Shown here piece after piece: positions 8,246-18,381 of a stretch of 32,913 bases of DNA. The stretch is from an uncultured Lachnospiraceae bacterium. Lineage in GTDB: Bacteria > Bacillota > Clostridia > Lachnospirales > Lachnospiraceae. The notes beneath the pieces were generated by a model. That model made no database searches. It had not been told where the DNA came from and worked only from the letters and a program-made list of their open reading frames with translations. The stretch spans positions 1 to 32,913 of the forward strand of contig CAJFUP010000006.1 in assembly GCA_904420225.1 (NCBI GenBank). Reading direction: 5' to 3'. Each line of letters opens with the position of its first letter. Position 1 is the first letter of the stretch. Made by a program: the position numbers and the translations under genes.

Positions 8246-8941
8246 TCAACTGCCCAACAGATTAAGCAGTTCTTCCAATCGTTTGATCCGATGGGTGGGA
8301 CGGATGGTGTCCAGCTGCGGTTCCGGTCCCGGGCAGTACAGGCAGGTATCAATGCCTGCCTGATTGCCCCCCAGGATATCGGAGGTGAGAGAATCGCCGA
8401 TGATTAGGGCCTCCTTGGGTTCTGCTCCTATGGCCTGCAGGACGTATTGAAAAAATTCCGTCTGGGGCTTATGATACCCGATCTCTTCGGAGATGAATAC
8501 ATCCGACACATAGTGCATCAGCTCGGCTCCCTCCAGACGCTTTCTCTGGGTTTTGGACACCCCATTGGTCACCAGGCTGATTCGGTGGGCCGCTGCCAGA
8601 CGGCGGCAGACCTCCAGCGCTCCTGGGATCATCACCGAACCGTCTGACAGGTATTCCCTGTAGTATGCATTCATCTCCTCATAGTTGACTTGTTCTTTCC
8701 CCACATGAAGACAAACCAACTCAAACCGTCTGGGCTGCAGCCGACTCTGGGTGATTTCCCCCCGCTCCAAACACTTCCAAAGCGAGTCATTGACCCGATG
8801 ATAAAAAGCAAAAAGTTCTTCACTGTACAAAATTTCATACTTTTTACACACTCTCTCCAATGCCTGTCTTTCTGCGGCATTGAAATCAAACAACGTATTA
8901 TCCAGATCAAACAGCAAATACGGATATGTTTTCTTTTCCAT
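8246..8941 (-). CDS. HAD superfamily hydrolase, YjjG-type noncanonical pyrimidine nucleotidase
   Basis: 'YLLFDLDNTLFDFNAAERQAL', 'SLVTNGVSKTQRKRL', 'ISEEIGYHKPQTEFF', 'ALIIGDSLTSDILGGNQAGIDTCLY' match YjjG-like HAD enzymes. Confidence 0.9.
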   Translation of the reverse strand: MEKKTYPYLLFDLDNTLFDFNAAERQALERVCKKYEILYSEELFAFYHRVNDSLWKCLERGEITQSRLQPRRFELVCLHVGKEQVNYEEMNAYYREYLSDGSVMIPGALEVCRRLAAAHRISLVTNGVSKTQRKRLEGAELMHYVSDVFISEEIGYHKPQTEFFQYVLQAIGAEPKEALIIGDSLTSDILGGNQAGIDTCLYCPGPEPQLDTIRPTHRIKRLEELLNLLGS

Positions 8942-8958
8942 AGACGACCTCCGTTACC

Positions 8959-8988
8959 AAATATACCATTATCAAATATACCATTATC
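8959..8988. repeat. Perfect tandem duplication of a 15-mer (aaatataccattatc x2)
   Basis: 8959-8973 and 8974-8988 are identical and sit just upstream of the YjjG-like gene start. Confidence 0.9.
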
Positions 8989-9148
8989 AACCATCCAAAT
9001 CCCTATTCTTTATTATACCGCCCTCTGCCCCGCAAATCAATTGCCGTGACCCGACCATACAAAAGGATGACTTCCCTCCCCACTTGTGTTAGAATGGATT
9101 GTAGTTTTTATAGAAAATCAATTGAATAAAAGGAGGATATTTTCCAAC

Positions 9149-10102
9149 ATGGAACGAATTCTCACATATCGGGTAACCGAAAGCGATGTGGCCCATGCCT
9201 CTTTCGGCATGTGTCCGGTCAGCCGTCTGCTGAAGCACCGCCTGCACCTGACGGAATCGGAAATCAGCCGCGCCAAATTTTTGGAGAATGGCATCACCGC
9301 CGACGGCCGATCCATCCGCACAGGCGATTCTCTTGCGCCAGGACAAGTGCTGTGTGTTTGTCTGGAGCGGACGAGAAAAGAGGACTGTACCCTGGAACCG
9401 TTTTCTTTTCCTCTTCATATCTCATACGAAGACGAGGATTTGATCATGATGGAAAAACCAGCGGGCATGGTCACCCACCCCTCCCACGGTCACTACCGGG
9501 ACTCTGCAGCCAATGCCGTGGCAGCCTATTTCTATGGCAAAAACCAATGGATCCTTCCCCGCGTGGCGGGCCGACTGGACCGGGACACCTCCGGTTTGCT
9601 GGTATTCGCCAAGAATCGGGCGGCGGCGGCCCGGCTGGCCCGGCAGCGGCGGGAAGGAATATTTGTCCGCACCTATCTGGCCTTGGCGGAAGGTACTCTG
9701 CCGTCCTTCGGTATCATTGACATGCCCTTGGGGCCGGTGGTTCCCCATTCATCCTCCTCTCTGGGAGGAAAATCTGCCGTGACCCGCTATCGTACACTGG
9801 ATTGCCGCACACTGGCCGAGGGCAGCGTGTCGCTGCTGGAGGTCACCATTGCCACAGGGCGTACCCATCAGATCCGCATCCACCTCAGCAGCCTGGATCA
9901 TCCGCTTCTGGGAGATCCCCTCTATCATGGGGATCCCGACGCTTCTTGTTTTTCTTCCCATTTTAAAAGGGCTGCCCTGCACGCCCATACTGTTGTGTGC
10001 CGACAGCCCTTCACCGGGAAGCCCATCCGCGTCACAGCCGGACTTCCCCATGATTTTTCTTCTTTTCTTCTTCAATATGGCCTCTCTATCCCGGAAAAAT
10101 AA
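9149..10102 (+). CDS. RluA/RluD family 23S rRNA pseudouridine synthase
   Basis: 'VAGRLDRDTSGLLVFAKN', 'TGRTHQIRIHLSSLDHPLLGDPLYHG'. Start set at ATG 9149 with RBS AAAGGAGG at 9129-9136. Confidence 0.93.
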   Translation: MERILTYRVTESDVAHASFGMCPVSRLLKHRLHLTESEISRAKFLENGITADGRSIRTGDSLAPGQVLCVCLERTRKEDCTLEPFSFPLHISYEDEDLIMMEKPAGMVTHPSHGHYRDSAANAVAAYFYGKNQWILPRVAGRLDRDTSGLLVFAKNRAAAARLARQRREGIFVRTYLALAEGTLPSFGIIDMPLGPVVPHSSSSLGGKSAVTRYRTLDCRTLAEGSVSLLEVTIATGRTHQIRIHLSSLDHPLLGDPLYHGDPDASCFSSHFKRAALHAHTVVCRQPFTGKPIRVTAGLPHDFSSFLLQYGLSIPEK

Positions 10103-10136
10103 CCGTTTGACCGCACAGATTCCGGTCTGCGATACG

Positions 10137-11906
10137 TTACGAACGGTTGAGAATATCCATGAATTCTTCTCCGGTGATGGTTTCCTTTTCCAGCAGATAG
10201 GCCGCCAACTGGTGAAGTTTTTCTTCGTTTTCTTTCAGAATTCCATATGCCTTTTCGTGGGCACTGCGGACGATCTCCACCACCCTGGCATCCACTTTGG
10301 AAGCCGTATCCGATGCGCAGGCCAGGGACGTATCGCCGCCCAGGTACTGGTTCTGCACGGTTTCCAGCGCCACCATGTCAAACTCCTCGGTCATACCGTA
10401 GCGGGTGATCAGGGCACGGGCCAGCTTGGTGGCCTGTTCAATATCGTTGGAGGCCCCTGTGGTCATATTTTCCTTGCCAAAGATCAGTTCCTCGGCACTG
10501 CGCCCGCCGGTGAGCGTGGCAATCTTGTTTAAGATCTCCGTTTTGCTCATGAGCACCCGCTCTCCCTCATCCACCTGCATGGTGTAGCCCAAAGCACCGG
10601 AGGTACGGGGTACGATGGTGATCTTGGTGACCGGCGCCGAATGAGACTGCATGGCAGCCACCAGCGCATGGCCGATCTCATGGTAAGAGACAATCTTTTT
10701 CTCGTTATCCGAAATGACAGCATTTTTTCTCTGGGCGCCGGCGATGACGGTTTCCACGCTTTCTTCCAGATCTTCCTGTCTCACATTTTTTCTTCCCTCA
10801 CGGACGGCCCGCAGAGCGGCTTCATTGATGATATTGGCCAATTCTGCACCGGAGGCGCCGGCCGTGGCACGGGCGATCACATCAAAGTCAATGGTATCTT
10901 CCAGGCGCACATCCTTGGCGTGGACTCTCAAAATGGCCTTTCTTCCTTCCAAGTCCGGCAGCTCCACAGGCACCCTTCTGTCAAAACGGCCCGGGCGCAG
11001 CAGCGCGGGATCCAGGCTTTCCGGCCTATTGGTGGCCGCCAGCATGACAACGCCCTTCTGGCCGTCAAATCCATCCATTTCTGCCAGCAGCTGATTCAAA
11101 GTCTGCTCCCTCTCATCGTTGCCGCCAATGCCGCTGTTGTTCCGTTTCTGCCCGATGGCATCGATCTCATCGATGAATACAATACACGGCGCCTTTTCGT
11201 TGGCCTGCTTAAACAGATCACGGACCTTGGCGGCTCCCATGCCCACAAACATTTCCACAAACTCACTTCCTGAAATGGAGAAGAAAGGAACGCCGGCCTC
11301 TCCAGCCACAGCCTTGGCCAGCATGGTTTTTCCTGTTCCCGGAGGGCCCACCAAAAGCACACCCTTGGGCAGCTTTGCGCCGATGTCTGCATACTTCTTC
11401 GGTTCATGGAGGAAATCCACCACTTCTTTCAGGGCATCCTTGGCCTCATCCTGACCTGCCACATCATCGAACCGCACTCCGGTCTTGGCATCGGCCACAT
11501 AGATTTTGGCCCCCGATTTTCCGAAGGACATGGCATTTCCCATGCCGCCCGGGATCTGATTTCCCATTTTTTTTGCCATCCACCGGTAGAACACTTCTCC
11601 AATGAGGAAAAAGATGGCGATGGGAAGCACCCATGTGAGAATGAAGCTGAGCAGAGGACTGGACTGGGTGGGGATCTCCGCCGCAAATTGGATATCGGGA
11701 TGATCCCTCAGCTGTTCCAGAAGCCGTTGCCCATCATCGGGCCACACTCCCGTTTTATAGACATGGGAATTGCCGCTCTCTTCATCCTTGGCAATGAATA
11801 CAAACTCTCCGCTGCTTTCGCTGTAAGCCACCTGCTGTACCTGATCATTGTCAATCATTTCCAGGAATGTATCATATCCCACTTCAATGACCGATCGCTC
11901 CATCAT
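10137..11906 (-). CDS. ftsH: ATP-dependent zinc metalloprotease FtsH (N-terminally short)
   Basis: Walker A '[13 protein letters not shown]', Walker B '[12 protein letters not shown]', SRH '[20 protein letters not shown]', zinc motif 'HEIGH'. One obvious TM ('[19 protein letters not shown]'); no ATG-initiated first TM. Confidence 0.93.
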   Translation of the reverse strand: MMERSVIEVGYDTFLEMIDNDQVQQVAYSESSGEFVFIAKDEESGNSHVYKTGVWPDDGQRLLEQLRDHPDIQFAAEIPTQSSPLLSFILTWVLPIAIFFLIGEVFYRWMAKKMGNQIPGGMGNAMSFGKSGAKIYVADAKTGVRFDDVAGQDEAKDALKEVVDFLHEPKKYADIGAKLPKGVLLVGPPGTGKTMLAKAVAGEAGVPFFSISGSEFVEMFVGMGAAKVRDLFKQANEKAPCIVFIDEIDAIGQKRNNSGIGGNDEREQTLNQLLAEMDGFDGQKGVVMLAATNRPESLDPALLRPGRFDRRVPVELPDLEGRKAILRVHAKDVRLEDTIDFDVIARATAGASGAELANIINEAALRAVREGRKNVRQEDLEESVETVIAGAQRKNAVISDNEKKIVSYHEIGHALVAAMQSHSAPVTKITIVPRTSGALGYTMQVDEGERVLMSKTEILNKIATLTGGRSAEELIFGKENMTTGASNDIEQATKLARALITRYGMTEEFDMVALETVQNQYLGGDTSLACASDTASKVDARVVEIVRSAHEKAYGILKENEEKLHQLAAYLLEKETITGEEFMDILNRS

Positions 11907-12033
11907 GGATGGGAACAGCAGCGCATTCAGCAGCCACTCCCACCTCCTGCGTTGGCAGTCATGGCCAAACCTTCAAAGACGGCTTCAACGTCATTGAAAA
12001 ACCTTTTGTTTCAGCACATATCATCTCTGCGGC

Positions 12034-13428
12034 TCATTTCTTCTTTGAAGATTCCATGGCTGGCTGATCCGAAATCTGCCGCAGAGCCTTCCTGAACTGG
12101 AAGAAAAAGAGAATTGCCGTAAATGTTACCGCCAGAAAATCTGCCACCGGCTCCGCCATATATACCGCCATGGTGGGATCGGAAGAAATGATCAGCGGCA
12201 TAATGTAAATCAGAGGAATCAGAAGAACAAATTTTCGCATAACAGCCACCAAGATGGACGCCTTGGCATTTCCAAGGGAAGTAAATGTCATCTGGCAGGC
12301 GATTTGAATGCCAAACAGCACCATACAGGCCATATAGATGCGCAGCGCCGTAGCGGTAAAATCCAGCAGCGCAGCGTCATTGGTAAACATGGCCGCAAAC
12401 GCCCTGGGGAAAATCATAATACACAGCCACAGCAGAGCCGAATAACAGAGACTGGCTCTCAGCAGCAGAAAGTAAGCTGACTTTACCCTTTTTACATTGC
12501 GGGCGCCGTAGTTGTAGCTGATGATGGGCTGCGCGCCCTGACCCAGTCCCTGCAGAGGCAGCATGGCAAACTGCATGACGCTGGTGAGAATGGTCATGGC
12601 GCCCACGGCGATGTCGCCCCCATATCCCAGAAGAGATGCATTGAAACATACGGAAATCACACTCTCGCTGGCCTGCATGATAAATACTGAAACCCCCAGG
12701 GCCAAGCAGGGCAGGATAACCGACTTCTTCAGATAGAGATTTTTTCTCTTCACTCTGAGGAATGTCTTTTTCCCAAACAAGAAACACATGACCCATACAC
12801 AGGACATGGCCTGGGAAAGGATGGTGGCCAGCGCAGCGCCTTCCACTCCCATATCAAAACCGAAGATAAAAATGGGATCCAGGATGATATTGGCCACCGC
12901 GCCGATGAGCACAGACAGCATTCCCGTCTTGGCAAATCCCTGGGCTGTAATGAACATGTTCATACCCAAGGTCAGCTGAACGAAAATGGTACCGATGGCA
13001 TAGATGTTCATATAGCTGACGCCATATTCAATGGTATTTTCGCTGGCGCCGAACGCCATGAGCAAATCCCGATTCCAGATGAGAAGAACCGCCGTCAGGA
13101 TAATGGATATAATAACCTGTACCACAAGACAGTTCCCCAAAATGTTCTCTGCCGTGTCTTTATCACCTTTACCCATGAATATGGATGCCCGGGGTGCGCC
13201 GCCGTTTCCCACCAGCGCCGCAAACGCCGAAACGATCATGATGAGAGGCATACACACTCCCACCCCGGTCAAAGCCATGGCTCCCACCTCCGGGATATGG
13301 CCGATATAAATGCGGTCCACGATATTATACAGCATGTTGATGATCTGAGCCGCCACAGTGGGCAAAGCCAGCCTTAGAAGCAGCTTTCCCACAGGCTCTG
13401 TACCCAGAAAATCCTTACTCTCACTCAT
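12034..13428 (-). CDS. MATE family efflux transporter
   Basis: 'LGTEPVGKLLLRLALPTVAAQIINMLYNIVDRIYIGHIPEVGAMALTGVG', 'GLGQGAQPIISYNYGA' are typical MATE motifs. Confidence 0.95.
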   Translation of the reverse strand: MSESKDFLGTEPVGKLLLRLALPTVAAQIINMLYNIVDRIYIGHIPEVGAMALTGVGVCMPLIMIVSAFAALVGNGGAPRASIFMGKGDKDTAENILGNCLVVQVIISIILTAVLLIWNRDLLMAFGASENTIEYGVSYMNIYAIGTIFVQLTLGMNMFITAQGFAKTGMLSVLIGAVANIILDPIFIFGFDMGVEGAALATILSQAMSCVWVMCFLFGKKTFLRVKRKNLYLKKSVILPCLALGVSVFIMQASESVISVCFNASLLGYGGDIAVGAMTILTSVMQFAMLPLQGLGQGAQPIISYNYGARNVKRVKSAYFLLLRASLCYSALLWLCIMIFPRAFAAMFTNDAALLDFTATALRIYMACMVLFGIQIACQMTFTSLGNAKASILVAVMRKFVLLIPLIYIMPLIISSDPTMAVYMAEPVADFLAVTFTAILFFFQFRKALRQISDQPAMESSKKK

Positions 13429-13874
13429 TTTACTCTCCCTCTTTTCATTGACTGTTTTGTATTATCCATAATGCGGTCAAACAATCCGTCAAATGTCTGC
13501 CTCTCTTCCGCGGAAAATCCACGGAACATTTCTTGGCGAAATGCGATTTCCACCAATTGGATCCGTTCTGTGATGGGAGCTGCCGCCGGCAAAAGAGACA
13601 GATGAATCTTTCTTCTGTCTGATTCATCGGGAATCCTCTGAATCAGAGATTTTTGAATTAAATTTTCCACGGCTTGGGATACGTTTCCCTTGGACAGCAT
13701 ACGCAGCTCTGCGATGTCACCGGCCGTATCTTTTCCCGGATTATTGTAGAGAAAGCTGATGATGGTCACTTCGATCTGTGCCAGCTGATATTCCTCACAC
13801 ACCTCTTTCAGCATGCTTTCATACAGTTTCATCATGCTCCTGACCCCCATTAAAATACTGGTTGTACGGCTCAT
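13425..13874 (-). CDS. MarR family transcriptional regulator
   Basis: Winged-helix 'AQIEVTIISFLYNNPGKDTAGDIAELRMLSKGNVSQAVENLIQKSLIQRIPDESDRRKIHLSLL'; 4-nt overlap with the MATE gene. Confidence 0.92.
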   Translation of the reverse strand: MSRTTSILMGVRSMMKLYESMLKEVCEEYQLAQIEVTIISFLYNNPGKDTAGDIAELRMLSKGNVSQAVENLIQKSLIQRIPDESDRRKIHLSLLPAAAPITERIQLVEIAFRQEMFRGFSAEERQTFDGLFDRIMDNTKQSMKRGRVK

Positions 13875-13912
13875 ACTCTCCCCCTTTCTCTTTTGATTGT
13901 TTTTTTTAATAC

Positions 13913-13928
13913 AGTTCTAAAGAGAACT
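13913..13928. promoter_or_regulatory. Palindrome AGTTCT-aaag-AGAACT, candidate MarR operator
   Basis: Perfect 6-bp inverted repeat downstream of the predicted promoter and upstream of the MarR start. Confidence 0.5.
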
Positions 13929-13942
13929 TTTATTCACCAAAC

Positions 13943-13972
13943 ATTATAGTACCATGCCAATATTCCTGTCAA
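13943..13972 (-). promoter_or_regulatory. Predicted sigma-A promoter TTGACA-N18-TATAAT for the MarR-MATE operon
   Basis: Minus strand TTGACAGGAATATTGGCATGGTACTATAAT; both hexamers match consensus. Confidence 0.75.
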
Positions 13973-14028
13973 TGCTCCTATCATTTGTTTATGATTTTTT
14001 ATACTTTTTTTATAGGATGATGCAGGTT

Positions 14029-15933
14029 CTATGCGCCAATGGCATTTCCTGTATAAAGCTGATAATATTTTCCCTTCTGCTGAATCAGCTGGTCATGGGT
14101 TCCCCTCTCAATGATGCGGCCCTGTTCCAGTACCATGATACAGTCAGAGTTGCGCACCGTGGAGAGCCGGTGTGCAATGACAAAGGTGGTTCTTCCCTTC
14201 ATCAGACGATCCATACCCTCCTGCACCAGCGTCTCCGTGCGGGTATCAATGGAGGAGGTGGCCTCATCCAGGATCAGTACTGGAGGATCGGCCACAGCCG
14301 CCCGGGCAATGGCCAAAAGCTGCCGCTGGCCCTGGCTCAGGTTTGCCCCGTCCCCTGTGAGAACGGTCTCATAGCCGTCCGGCAGACGCTTGATAAAATC
14401 GTGGGCATTGGCCAGCTTGGCGGCAGCCATACATTCCCCATCGGTGGCGTCCAGCCGTCCATATCGGATATTGTCCATAACCGTTCCTGTAAACAGATGG
14501 GTATCCTGCAGAACGATCCCCAGGGAACGGCGCAGATCCGCTTTTTTAATCTTATTGATGTTGATGTTGTCATAGCGGATTTTTCCGTCTTGAATGTCGT
14601 AGAATCGATTGATCAGGTTGGTGATGGTGGTTTTTCCGGCGCCTGTGCTTCCCACAAAGGCAATCTTTTGGCCGGGTGTGGCATACATCTTAATGTTGTG
14701 CAGCACCATTTTATCTTCCGTATATCCAAAATCCACATCATTGAAGGTCACATCTCCCTGAAGCTTGGTATACGTGACTGTGCCTTCCGCCCGGTGGGGA
14801 TGTCTCCACGCCCACACGCCTGTGCGCTCCTTAGTCTCCGTCAAAGTACCGTCGGGATTTTCCCTGGCATTGACCAGCTCCACGTATCCGTTGTCCTCCT
14901 CGGGCTTTTCATCCAACAGGGTGAAAACACGCTCCGCACCGGCCATGGCCATGACGATACTGTTCATCTGCTGACTGATCTGGGTTACCGGCTGGGTGAA
15001 GTTTTTATTGAGGGTCAGGAAGGACACCAGAGTGCCCAAAGTCAGGCCCGCATAGCCGCCCAGAGCCATGATAGCCCCCACTACGGCACAGAGCACATAA
15101 CTGATGTTTCCCAAATTGGCATTGATGGGCATCATGATATTGGCAAATTTATTGGCATTATTGGCGCTCTCCCGAAGCTGATCATTGATTTTTCGGAACT
15201 GCTCCAGACTCTTTTCTTCATGACAGAATACCTTTACCACCTTCTGGCCTTCCATCATTTCCTCAATGTAGCCGTTGACCATACCCAGATCCTTTTGCTG
15301 CCTGGTGAAGTATTGGGACGATTTTCCTCCCAATTTGGATGAAACAAACAGCATGACGCCCACCATGAACAGCGTCACCACAGTCAGCGGAATATCCAGG
15401 ACAATCATGCTGACCAGCGTGGTGACAATGGTCACCAAGGAGTTGATCACCTGGGGAATACTCTGGCTGATCAGCTGCCGCAGCGTATCCACATCGTTGG
15501 TATAAACTGACATGATATCTCCGTGGGCGTGGGTATCAAAATACCGGATGGGCAGGGATTCCATATGGGTAAACAGCTCCACGCGAAGATTTCGCATGGT
15601 TCCCTGGCTGACATTGACCATGATCCGGTTATAAGCATAGGCACATAAGATTCCCACGGCATAGACAGCTGCCAGGGAAAGCAAAGCCTTTGCCAGAGCG
15701 GAAAAATCCGGTATCTGGGCCTGGGTCAGGGGGACGATATAATCATCAATGAGGCTCTGCATGAAAAGTGTTCCCCGCAGAGTCGCCAGCGCCGATCCTA
15801 GGATGCACAGCACCACCACGGCAAACGAAATCTTATAATTTTTTAACATATAGGCCAAAATCCGCATCATGACTCTGCCGGGATTTTGGGGTTTTGCTCC
15901 TTGTTCCATGGATCCTGTCATATCACTCACCAT
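14029..15933 (-). CDS. ABC exporter half-transporter, fused permease/ATPase (canonical NBD)
   Basis: 'GSTGAGKTTI', 'NLSQGQRQLLAIARA', 'VLILDEATSSID', 'FVIAHRLSTV'. Start probably ATG 15933 or 15921, not 16023, given overlap with the upstream ABC stop. Confidence 0.95.
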   Translation of the reverse strand: MVSDMTGSMEQGAKPQNPGRVMMRILAYMLKNYKISFAVVVLCILGSALATLRGTLFMQSLIDDYIVPLTQAQIPDFSALAKALLSLAAVYAVGILCAYAYNRIMVNVSQGTMRNLRVELFTHMESLPIRYFDTHAHGDIMSVYTNDVDTLRQLISQSIPQVINSLVTIVTTLVSMIVLDIPLTVVTLFMVGVMLFVSSKLGGKSSQYFTRQQKDLGMVNGYIEEMMEGQKVVKVFCHEEKSLEQFRKINDQLRESANNANKFANIMMPINANLGNISYVLCAVVGAIMALGGYAGLTLGTLVSFLTLNKNFTQPVTQISQQMNSIVMAMAGAERVFTLLDEKPEEDNGYVELVNARENPDGTLTETKERTGVWAWRHPHRAEGTVTYTKLQGDVTFNDVDFGYTEDKMVLHNIKMYATPGQKIAFVGSTGAGKTTITNLINRFYDIQDGKIRYDNININKIKKADLRRSLGIVLQDTHLFTGTVMDNIRYGRLDATDGECMAAAKLANAHDFIKRLPDGYETVLTGDGANLSQGQRQLLAIARAAVADPPVLILDEATSSIDTRTETLVQEGMDRLMKGRTTFVIAHRLSTVRNSDCIMVLEQGRIIERGTHDQLIQQKGKYYQLYTGNAIGA

Positions 15934-17698
15934 CCTTTCCGTTTTGCTGCGCCGACTGGGGCTGATGATCAAAATCACCGCCGCCTTTTGTTTGCGTTTC
16001 GTAGATTTCCTGATAAATGGCATTGGTTTTCATCAAATTCTCATGGGTATCAAATCCGTTGACCCTGCCGTCTTCCAGCACGAGAATTCGGTCCGCCTGC
16101 TCCACGCTGGACACTCTCTGGGCAATGATCAGCTTTGTGGTCCCGGGAATATTTTTGGCAAAGGCCTCCCGGATCTTGGCGTCAGTTGCCGTATCCACGG
16201 CGCTGGTGGAATCATCCAGAATCAAAATTTTGGGATGCTTCAGCAGGGCGCGGGCAATGCAGAGCCGCTGCTTCTGGCCGCCGGATACATTGGTACCTCC
16301 CTGCTCAATCCAGGTCTGGTACCCATCTGGAAACCGTTGGATGAATTCATCGGCGCAGGCCTGACGGCAGGCATTTTCACATTCTTCTTCCGTGGCATCT
16401 TCTTTTCCCCAGCGCAGGTTATCCAAGATGGTACCGGAAAAGAGCACGTTCTTTTGCAGCACCACAGCCACTTGATTCCGCAGAGTTTCCATATCATACT
16501 GTCTCACATCTTTACCGCCCACACAGACGCTGCCGCTGTCCGCATCGTACAGACGGCTCACCAGATTCACCAGACTGGATTTTCCGCATCCGGTTCCGCC
16601 GATGATACCTATGGTCTCACCGGAACGGATGTGAAGATCAATATCATGCAGGGTTTCCTCGCCGCTGCCGTGTTTATAAGAAAAGCTCACATGATGAAAA
16701 TCAATGCTGCCGTCTGCAATCTCGGTCTCCGGATGATCCGGATTGGTCAGATCCGCTTTCTCTGTCAATACCTGAGCGATACGCCTTCCGCTGGCGGCAC
16801 TCATGGTCAGCATGACAAAAATCATGGACAACATCATGAGAGACATGAGAATACTCATGACATAGCTGAACATGGATGTCAGCTCTCCCGTGGTCAGATC
16901 TCCCACCACAATGTACTGTGCCCCAAACCAGGACAGGGCAATGATACATCCGTATACCACCAGCATCATCACCGGATTATTGAAAGCCAGAAGGCCTTCC
17001 GCCTTGACAAACAGGCGGTATAGATTCTGAGCCGCTTTTGTAAACTTGCTGTTCTCATAGTCTTCCCGCACAAAGGATTTCACCACCCGGATGGCCGTCA
17101 CATTTTCCTGCACACTGGCGTTGAGATCATCATATTTTTTGAACACCTGATCAAAAATCTTGGTGGTTCTGGTCATGATGAAAATCAGTGCCGCCGCCAG
17201 AATGACAATGGCCACCAAAAACACAGTACTCAGCCTCATATTGATGAAAAAGCACATAAACATGCTGCAAATCAGCATCAGCGGCGCGCGGACCGTAATC
17301 CGCAGAATCATCTGGTAGGCATTCTGTACATTGGTTACGTCCGTGGTCATACGGGTCACCAGACCGGCGGTGCTGTATTTATCAATATTGGAAAAGGAAA
17401 ACGTCTGTATGTTTTCATACATACCGTCCCTCAGATTACAGGCAAACCCGGAGGATGCCTCCGCAGCATATTTGCCGGCCAGCATACCAAACAGCAGGCT
17501 CAAAAATGCCATGATCAGCATCAATGCTCCATAAAAATACACCTTCCCCATGTCCCCCGCTTCGATTCCCTTGTCAATGATGGCCGCTGTAATGAATGGA
17601 ATCAGCACTTCCATCAATACCTCCAAGGCAGTAAACAGCGGGGTCAGCAGGGAAACTTTTTTATACCCTTTGACTTGCTTCAATAATGTTTTTACCAT
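15923..17698 (-). CDS. ABC exporter half-transporter, fused permease/ATPase (degenerate catalytic site)
   Basis: 'GGTGCGKSSL', 'NVSGGQKQRLCIARA', Walker B 'ILILDDSTSAVD', switch 'LIIAQRVSSV'. Confidence 0.95.
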   Translation of the reverse strand: MVKTLLKQVKGYKKVSLLTPLFTALEVLMEVLIPFITAAIIDKGIEAGDMGKVYFYGALMLIMAFLSLLFGMLAGKYAAEASSGFACNLRDGMYENIQTFSFSNIDKYSTAGLVTRMTTDVTNVQNAYQMILRITVRAPLMLICSMFMCFFINMRLSTVFLVAIVILAAALIFIMTRTTKIFDQVFKKYDDLNASVQENVTAIRVVKSFVREDYENSKFTKAAQNLYRLFVKAEGLLAFNNPVMMLVVYGCIIALSWFGAQYIVVGDLTTGELTSMFSYVMSILMSLMMLSMIFVMLTMSAASGRRIAQVLTEKADLTNPDHPETEIADGSIDFHHVSFSYKHGSGEETLHDIDLHIRSGETIGIIGGTGCGKSSLVNLVSRLYDADSGSVCVGGKDVRQYDMETLRNQVAVVLQKNVLFSGTILDNLRWGKEDATEEECENACRQACADEFIQRFPDGYQTWIEQGGTNVSGGQKQRLCIARALLKHPKILILDDSTSAVDTATDAKIREAFAKNIPGTTKLIIAQRVSSVEQADRILVLEDGRVNGFDTHENLMKTNAIYQEIYETQTKGGGDFDHQPQSAQQNGKDGE

Positions 17699-18155
17699 AA
17701 TCCACCTCTTTTCCCGCGGTACGCCGCGGCAGTTCTTTCATATTGGCCACCATGCGGCTCAGAACACGTTCCAAGACCTCCTGATCCTCCTTAGAAACTC
17801 CTCTCAAAAGAAGTTCCTGCGTATGGGACAAACTTTCCTTGATGGCCGCTTCCTCTCCCAATCCCTTCTCTGTCAGCACAATCTTCTTTTTTCTGTCATC
17901 CTTTGCATCTGCACCCATGGTCACATATCCCTCCCGGCACAGTTCTTTCAATGCCGCTGAAATGGACGCTTTGGAAAGGCCAAAAGCCATATGGATGTCT
18001 GTTGCGCAGATCTCACGTTCTTTATGGGAAAGAATATAATGCAGCATCAGCCTCTGAGACTGACCGCATAATCCGTCCTCTAAGACATCCCCTTTGTATC
18101 GGCTCAAGAAAATGTCCAGCTGCTTCAGCAGGCGAATGATTGTTCCTTCGTTCAT
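17661..18155 (-). CDS. MarR family transcriptional regulator
   Basis: 'LHYILSHKEREICATDIHMAFGLSKASISAALKELCREGYVTMGADAKDDRKKKIVLTEKG' winged helix; overlaps the ABC gene start. Confidence 0.92.
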   Translation of the reverse strand: MNEGTIIRLLKQLDIFLSRYKGDVLEDGLCGQSQRLMLHYILSHKEREICATDIHMAFGLSKASISAALKELCREGYVTMGADAKDDRKKKIVLTEKGLGEEAAIKESLSHTQELLLRGVSKEDQEVLERVLSRMVANMKELPRRTAGKEVDYGKNIIEASQRV

Positions 18156-18309
18156 GGTGCCTCCATTTCCCAGTCATGGGCTTCCCCAGTGCAAGGGCGC
18201 GCCAGGCTGTTGGCAGCCGCTCAAATCCTCTGATATGCCGCGGCTGATGATTGTGACAGCTGTTTTCCTTCAATGTTTCGCTTTGCCGGCTGTTTACAGC
18301 GAACAAATT

Positions 18310-18327
18310 GTTAGTACACAAACTAAC
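18310..18327. promoter_or_regulatory. Palindrome GTTAGT-acacaa-ACTAAC, candidate operator for the MarR-ABC operon
   Basis: Perfect 6-bp inverted repeat in the MarR/LysR divergent intergenic region. Confidence 0.5.
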
Positions 18328-18381
18328 TGTCATCTTCTATTGTACTCAAATCTTCTGGAATGTAAATTCAAAAAATGTTAT

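Noticed and set aside
8959-8988. Two-copy 15-bp tandem repeat as a CRISPR or VNTR system
   Set aside because: Only two adjacent copies with no spacers and no cas genes; probably a simple duplication.
11907-12000. Short peptide ORFs between MATE and ftsH (e.g. MTANAGGGSGC) as a RiPP precursor
   Set aside because: Too short, no neighbouring modification enzymes, and better viewed as the ftsH leader/start problem.
13954-15342. 462-aa plus-strand ORF opposite the ABC transporter; similarly 22641-23981, 26304-27569 and 27962-29095
   Set aside because: All are antisense to strongly supported genes and have no domain-like features; they fit reverse-strand codon shadow in fairly GC-rich coding DNA.
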